From: Caballeronia sordidicola | GTDB taxonomy: Bacteria; Pseudomonadota; Gammaproteobacteria; Burkholderiales; Burkholderiaceae | Direction of reading: 5' to 3' | DNA length: 58,270 nucleotides | Assembly: GCF_002220365.1 (NCBI RefSeq) | Contig: NZ_MTHB01000056.1 | Coordinates: forward strand, 1-58,270 | Part shown: in pieces, positions 54,532 to 58,270 of the stretch | Position numbering within the stretch: the first letter of the stretch is position 1 | Layout: every line of letters begins with the position of its first letter | Position numbers and translations under genes: made by a program | Notes under the pieces: generated by a model | Told to the model about the DNA's origin: nothing | Database searches by the model: none | Seen by the model: only the letters and a program-made list of their open reading frames with translations

Positions 54532-55212
54532 ATGAGAGATGATGAAGCGACAGTAGAGGCGACGAAAAGCGATGTTGCGCCCGTTCCATTGCGGCGGCGC
54601 AAGGCACACATTCGCGAGACCAATGAAGCGCATCTTTTGGCGTGCGCCGAGGCCGTGTTCGCCGAGCGCGGACTCGAAGGCGCGAGCACGGCGATGATCG
54701 CGGAACGTGCAGGCTTGCCGAAAGCTAACCTGCATTATTACTTTCCGACCAAGCTGGCGCTGTATCGACGCGTGCTTGAGGATTTGTTCGAAGACTGGCA
54801 CCGCGCCGCCGATACCTTCGAGTCAAGCGATGACCCGGTTGAAGCAATCGGGGGTTATGTACGCACGAAAATGGAATTGTCGCGGCGGCGTCCGCTCGGC
54901 TCGAAGGTGTGGGCGAGCGAGATCATTCACGGCGCGGTGCACATGCAGGACATCTTGAACGAGCGCGTGAAGCCGTGGCTTGAGACGCGAGTGATCGTGA
55001 TCGACGGCTGGATTGCACGCGGCTTGCTCGCCCCCATCGACGCGCAGACGCTAATGTTCATGATCTGGGCGACGACCCAGCACTATGCGGATTTCGATGC
55101 GCAAATCCGGGCGTTGAAAGGCAAACGCGCGTTGACGCAGAAGGCGTTCGATGCCTCCACGGAGGAGGTGGTGAAACTGGTGATTCGCGCGTGCGAGGCG
55201 AAGTCGCCATAG
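54532..55212 (+). CDS. TetR family regulator, RutR-like
   Basis: A 226-residue protein. TetR helix-turn-helix: ACAEAVFAERGLEGASTAMI, then AERAGLPKANLHYYFPTKLA. The C-terminal domain (SKVWASEIIHGAVHMQDIL, and FMIWATTQHYADFDAQIRAL) matches RutR, which senses uracil/thymine. Start at 54532 is supported by AAGGAAAACA. It is divergent from the pyrimidine degradation cluster and likely its repressor. Confidence 0.9.
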   Translation: MRDDEATVEATKSDVAPVPLRRRKAHIRETNEAHLLACAEAVFAERGLEGASTAMIAERAGLPKANLHYYFPTKLALYRRVLEDLFEDWHRAADTFESSDDPVEAIGGYVRTKMELSRRRPLGSKVWASEIIHGAVHMQDILNERVKPWLETRVIVIDGWIARGLLAPIDAQTLMFMIWATTQHYADFDAQIRALKGKRALTQKAFDASTEEVVKLVIRACEAKSP

Positions 55213-55462
55213 TGAAGATGGCGTTGCGGGGTGCGCGGTTATCGGGCAAGCCCAATGCTCGGGATGCCGGGCTGTTGCCGCGAGCATTTTAGTTCCGAAC
55301 GTCGCACCTTCCTGTTGCAGGATCAAGACTTAAGCACGCTGCGCAAGCCACAGTAATGGACTGCCGAACGAAATCGATTCGGAAAGCGCCTGCCAATAGA
55401 AACTTGCGCAAACGTACCAATTTTGATGCCATTCAGCAATCCAAAACCACGGCCCCTTTTGA

Positions 55463-55806
55463 ATGCTCAAGCCAGTAACTGTCGTCTTAGATGTTCGGTT
55501 TTTCAGCACAGATGCCGGCAATGAAGCTGTGCGCGACTGGCTTAGAGAACTTGGCGCAGCCGACAGAATGACGATTGGCGAGGACATCAAGACTGTGCAG
55601 ATCGGCTGGCCGCTCGGTATGCCCTTGGTACGGGAGATGGGCAGGACATGTGGGAAGTGCGGATCCACCTGCACAGGCGTATTGCCCGTGTCTTGTTCAC
55701 CGTTGTCGGCGATCAGATGGTCCTGCTGCACGGCTTCATCAAGAAGTCGCAGGACACGCCGCAAGCAGATTTGGATGTGGCGAAAGATCGTATACGTCAG
55801 CTTTGA
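55463..55806 (+). pseudogene. Frameshifted HigB/RelE-like toxin (Gp49 family)
   Basis: N-terminal part in one frame: MLKPVTVVLDVRFFSTDAGN, EAVRDWLRELGAADRMTIGE, KTVQIGWPLGMPLVREMG. After about 55640 the homologous sequence continues one frame over: MWEVRIHLHRRIARVLFTVV, GDQMVLLHGFIKKSQDTPQA, DLDVAKDRIRQL and a stop at 55806. One base is missing near 55640-55648. The read-through frame gives a cysteine-rich nonsense tail. The toxin should be inactive. Confidence 0.82.
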
Positions 55807-55826
55807 AAGCTTAAGTCTCACACGCA

Positions 55827-56030
55827 ATGGAGTGCGTCATTGCTTGGCAAATCGCCCGGGAAATGAAGGCGCAAAAGATCACCAGGACTGAAATGGCGTC
55901 TCGCATGAACACCAGCCGCGCGGCGCTCAAGCGCCTACTCGACGAAACCGACACAAGCCTGACGCTTGCCACGCTCGCCAGCGCGGCCGCGGCGCTTGGC
56001 AAGCACTTCCGCCTCGAACTGGCCGCTTGA
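55827..56030 (+). CDS. HigA-like XRE antitoxin, N-terminally truncated
   Basis: A 67-residue helix-turn-helix protein: VIAWQIAREMKAQKITRTEM, ASRMNTSRAALKRLLDETDT, LTLATLASAAAALGKHFRLE. Intact homologues carry about 30 more residues in front (the toxin-binding segment); here a stop codon lies upstream in frame, so that part is missing. It follows the broken toxin by 20 nt. DNA-binding function might persist. Confidence 0.75.
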   Translation: MECVIAWQIAREMKAQKITRTEMASRMNTSRAALKRLLDETDTSLTLATLASAAAALGKHFRLELAA

Positions 56031-56184
56031 TGCGGCCTGTCGTCTCCGGTCTGCCGGGCCAGTGCCACCGTCCACGTCAGGAGTGCCCCTAAGCTGCGAA
56101 GCAACCACAGGTGTGACGATTTTGACCACCTGTGATCCGCTACCTCCAAGGCTGCCCAAACTTCCAACCCTGCGCAGACGCGAA

Positions 56185-56235
56185 CGAAAAAAAACCCGCC
56201 GGCCGCTTGACTGCGGAGGGCGAGTTTTTCATTTG
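56185..56235 (+). terminator. Possible terminator after the HigA remnant
   Basis: A run of A, then ACCCGCC, and GGGCGAGTTTTT (about 56189-56228) form an imperfect stem ended by five T. It could end transcription of the toxin-antitoxin remnant. Confidence 0.45.
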
Positions 56236-56327
56236 GCGCTACATCCGAAAGAATGAACTGTCATTCAATCGAGTGTTGCGCCGGACCTGATCCAGTCAGG
56301 TCCGCTTCACACTTGCTCAGCGTCGGC

Positions 56328-56660
56328 TTAGTGACCGAAGAACACCGAACCGGGAGCATTTTGTACCGGTGCAGCCGAGCTACGAACGCCCACTGCCGAG
56401 GTACCGCTGGTCGAAGGACCATACGCCGTTGCTGCCTGACCATTTTGTGCATCTACACGAGCCTGAGCTGCCTGAATGTTCGCCGGGTAGTCAGTCTGGT
56501 CGGCAGTCGGGTTGTACCCTGCCTTTTCCAGCTGAACCAGTTACGCCTTCACTTCAGCACGCGTCAGCGGGCCGTTGTTGTCAGTGCTTTGCGCAAACGC
56601 GAACGTCGGAGCTGCCAATGCCGACACGATAACAACTGCGGGAATAAGTGACTTGAACAT
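56328..56660 (-). pseudogene. DUF4148 family gene with an in-frame stop
   Basis: Reads MFKSLIPAVVIVSALAAPTF, AFAQ, LTRAEVKA, stop (TAA, 56543-56541), then LVQLEKAGYNPTADQTDYPA and NIQAAQARVDAQNG to a natural stop at 56328. The stop replaces the glutamate of the conserved AEL motif (GAA to TAA). Signal peptide and GGAGG ribosome site (7 nt before the ATG) are intact. It is a paralogue of the gene at 33011. Confidence 0.85.
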
Positions 56661-56999
56661 GGTGAAACCTCCGGTATTTTGTTTGTGGTCTCGAAACAAT
56701 CTCAAAGGGATATAAGCGTTTTCTGAATTTGTTTCGGATGTAAGAAGTCTATGCTTCGAAACCTTGAGGGAAAACCCTTATTTCCGCGAAACATCATTGT
56801 TGAGATCGCAACAATCGCGTGGAAATGCCCGGCAAACAGGAATTAAGAGGGGAAATTCGGAATTTATTACTGAATAAAGCGGACGGGCGCTTTGGAATTC
56901 GAGGAATCGCCCGCGCTACAGTGGGCTGTGTTGCAGTTTCCACAAGAATTCGACCCGAACCCGGGGAGGGTTCGGCACAGAGGACGGACCAGGGTTGAC
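56661..56999. other. Intergenic region between the DUF4148 pseudogene and hutC
   Basis: A 339-nt gap holding the upstream region of the DUF4148 pseudogene and the end of hutC. ATTGTTG (56796-56802) and CAACAAT (56809-56815) form a 7-bp inverted repeat with 6-nt spacer. No gene recognised. Confidence 0.4.
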
Positions 57000-57695
57000 C
57001 TAGAAATGGCCTGTGAATTGATAACGGTCGCCGGGATGCCAAAGGTTCGCCACCGACGCCACCGCGTCCCGCGACCAGGTCCGCCGATGCAGCATGAGGC
57101 ACGGCTCGCCGGCTTTCATGGCGAGCGCGAGGCCCGTGCTTTCATCAGGGAGCGCCGCTTCAATCCGATATTCGACACGCTGCAAAGGCGCGGCAACCAT
57201 CAGGTATTGATTCGGCGTGATCTTGGTGAAATCCTGGCGCGCATATTCAGGCGCAAGCGCGGGGTTGACCCAGCGTTCTTCCAACTGGATCGGCAAGTCG
57301 TTTTCGAAGTGCAGCACCCGCGAGTGAAACACCGGGCTACCTTCAGTAAGTTGCATTTCCAGCGCGAGACGTTCGTCCAGTACAGATGCGCCCAAGTGCA
57401 TCACTTCGGCCCGATGCACATGGCCGCGGCCGGTGATTTCGTCGGAGATGCTGCGAATTTCAACGAGCGTCGACGCATATTTCGGCTGCGCCACGAACGT
57501 GCCCGCGCCTTGCACGCGTGTCAGGATCTGTTCGGCGGTCAATTCGCGCAACGCACGATTGACCGTCATGCGCGCCACCTTGAAATCGCGCGCCAGTTCG
57601 TTCTCGGAAGGCACCTGGTCGCCTTCCTTCCATTCCCCCGCGTGAATGCGCGTGAGAATGTGATCCTTGATTTCCTGATACGCGGGCGTGCTCAT
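57000..57695 (-). CDS. hutC: Histidine utilization repressor HutC
   Basis: A 231-residue GntR/HutC-family regulator. Winged helix: YQEIKDHILTRIHAGEWKEG, VPSENELARDFKVARMTVNR, ALRELTAEQILTRVQGAGTF. The C-terminal UTRA domain (residues about 90-230) binds urocanate in HutC. Start at 57695 (MSTPAYQEIK). It follows hutH by 20 nt. Confidence 0.93.
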   Translation of the reverse strand: MSTPAYQEIKDHILTRIHAGEWKEGDQVPSENELARDFKVARMTVNRALRELTAEQILTRVQGAGTFVAQPKYASTLVEIRSISDEITGRGHVHRAEVMHLGASVLDERLALEMQLTEGSPVFHSRVLHFENDLPIQLEERWVNPALAPEYARQDFTKITPNQYLMVAAPLQRVEYRIEAALPDESTGLALAMKAGEPCLMLHRRTWSRDAVASVANLWHPGDRYQFTGHF

Positions 57696-57715
57696 GCTGG
57701 GCGTCTGGCGTCCGG

Positions 57716-58270
57716 TTAAACGTGCGGTTGAACGTTGGGTTGAACTTCCGAAACAAACGAAAGCGGGCAATGGTTCGCAATTTTGCCGCTGACCACCTGC
57801 TTCGCGATCGCCTCGATATCCGGTGCGAAATAATGATCGAGATCGTAGTGCGCGACTTCCGAGCGCAGCGTCTTCATCACTTCGGCGAGGCGCGGGCTGG
57901 TTTGATGTGGCGCGCGAAGGTCCACGCCTTGCGCGGCCGCCAGCAATTCGATGGCAAGAATATGCGCGACGTTTTCCGCAATATAACCGAGCTTGCGGGC
58001 GGCGAACGTCGCCATGGAGACGTGATCTTCCTGATTCGCCGATGTCGGCAATGAATCGACCGATGCCGGATGCGCGTAGGTCTTGTTCTCCGACGCCAGC
58101 GCCGCAGCCGTCACATGCGCGATCATGAAGCCCGAATTCACGCCGCCATCGCGTACGAGAAACGGTGGCAAACCGGAAAGCGTCGCATCGATCAGCAACG
58201 CGATCCGGCGCTCCGCCAGCGCACCAATTTCCGCAGCGGCGATAGCGAGGTTATCGGCGGCGAATGCAAC
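57716..58270 (-). CDS. hutH: Histidine ammonia-lyase HutH (3' part only)
   Basis: The C-terminal 184 codons of histidine ammonia-lyase, entering from the right edge. Blocks [40 protein letters not shown], and [20 protein letters not shown] are typical. It deaminates L-histidine to urocanate. The MIO-forming Ala-Ser-Gly triad would lie upstream, outside the window. Confidence 0.95.
   Translation of the reverse strand, partial: VAFAADNLAIAAAEIGALAERRIALLIDATLSGLPPFLVRDGGVNSGFMIAHVTAAALASENKTYAHPASVDSLPTSANQEDHVSMATFAARKLGYIAENVAHILAIELLAAAQGVDLRAPHQTSPRLAEVMKTLRSEVAHYDLDHYFAPDIEAIAKQVVSGKIANHCPLSFVSEVQPNVQPHV

Noticed and set aside
55051..55326. Minus-strand frame over the end of the RutR-like gene
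   Set aside because: Mostly antisense to a conserved TetR-family protein; no domain and no start signal.

Overview
The window looks like chromosomal DNA of a GC-rich betaproteobacterium of the family Burkholderiaceae, most likely Paraburkholderia, Caballeronia or Burkholderia. The evidence is strong GC bias, DUF4148 exported small proteins, an ssu operon with an SsuF molbindin, a long HTH-linked aspartate carbamoyltransferase and the general protein style. No rRNA, tRNA, CRISPR array or complete insertion sequence was seen. Taxonomy is inferred from gene content, not from a marker gene.

Layout. 1-2.6 kb: end of an MFS carboxylate symporter, a quinone oxidoreductase and an orphan NitT/TauT-type binding protein. 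2.8-5.3 kb: metNIQ methionine importer. 5.7-27 kb: a very large organosulfur-scavenging region. It holds an FMN reductase, an AtsK-like sulfatase dioxygenase with a four-gene importer, a frameshifted second TauD-like dioxygenase, an SDR, a CmcJ/NvfI-like oxygenase between two NlpA binding proteins, an ssuACB set, and a convergent ssu operon (extra SsuA, SoxC-like sulfite dehydrogenase, cytochrome c, SsuA, SsuD, SsuC, SsuB, SsuF). The likely logic is import of sulfonates and sulfate esters, oxygenolytic release of sulfite or sulfate, and oxidation of surplus sulfite in the periplasm.

27-33.3 kb: an HtrA-like protease, then an ECF sigma/anti-sigma pair with a catalase-family peroxidase, a cytochrome b561, a second anti-sigma-like protein and DUF4148 proteins. 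The same promoter-like motif, GGAATA-N16/17-GTT, precedes four of these transcription units, suggesting one small ECF regulon. 33.4-39.6 kb: YjbQ, an aspartate carbamoyltransferase with an N-terminal HTH-like segment, an Asp/Glu racemase, a decayed Doc toxin with its antitoxin, CDP-diglyceride hydrolase, and a MocR regulator.

39.6-46.9 kb: a complete Nit1C-type cluster (MSMEG_0572, nitrilase, radical SAM, GNAT, AIR-synthase-like, glycosyltransferase, MSMEG_0570, flavoprotein) preceded by a textbook sigma-54 promoter and a set of GATCG repeats shared with the divergent MocR gene. The end chemistry of this conserved nitrogen-starvation cluster is unresolved, so it is the best candidate here for an under-described system. 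47-55.2 kb: reductive pyrimidine catabolism (dihydropyrimidinase, NCS1 transporter, PreA, PreT, carbamoyl-beta-alanine hydrolase) with a divergent RutR-like TetR regulator and an 18-bp palindromic operator candidate.

55.4-56.7 kb: degenerate HigB/HigA module and a DUF4148 pseudogene. 57-58.3 kb: hutC and the 3' part of hutH. The window carries at least four broken genes (TauD-like, Doc, HigB, DUF4148), an IS3-type remnant and a truncated HigA antitoxin, so parts of the accessory content are decaying.
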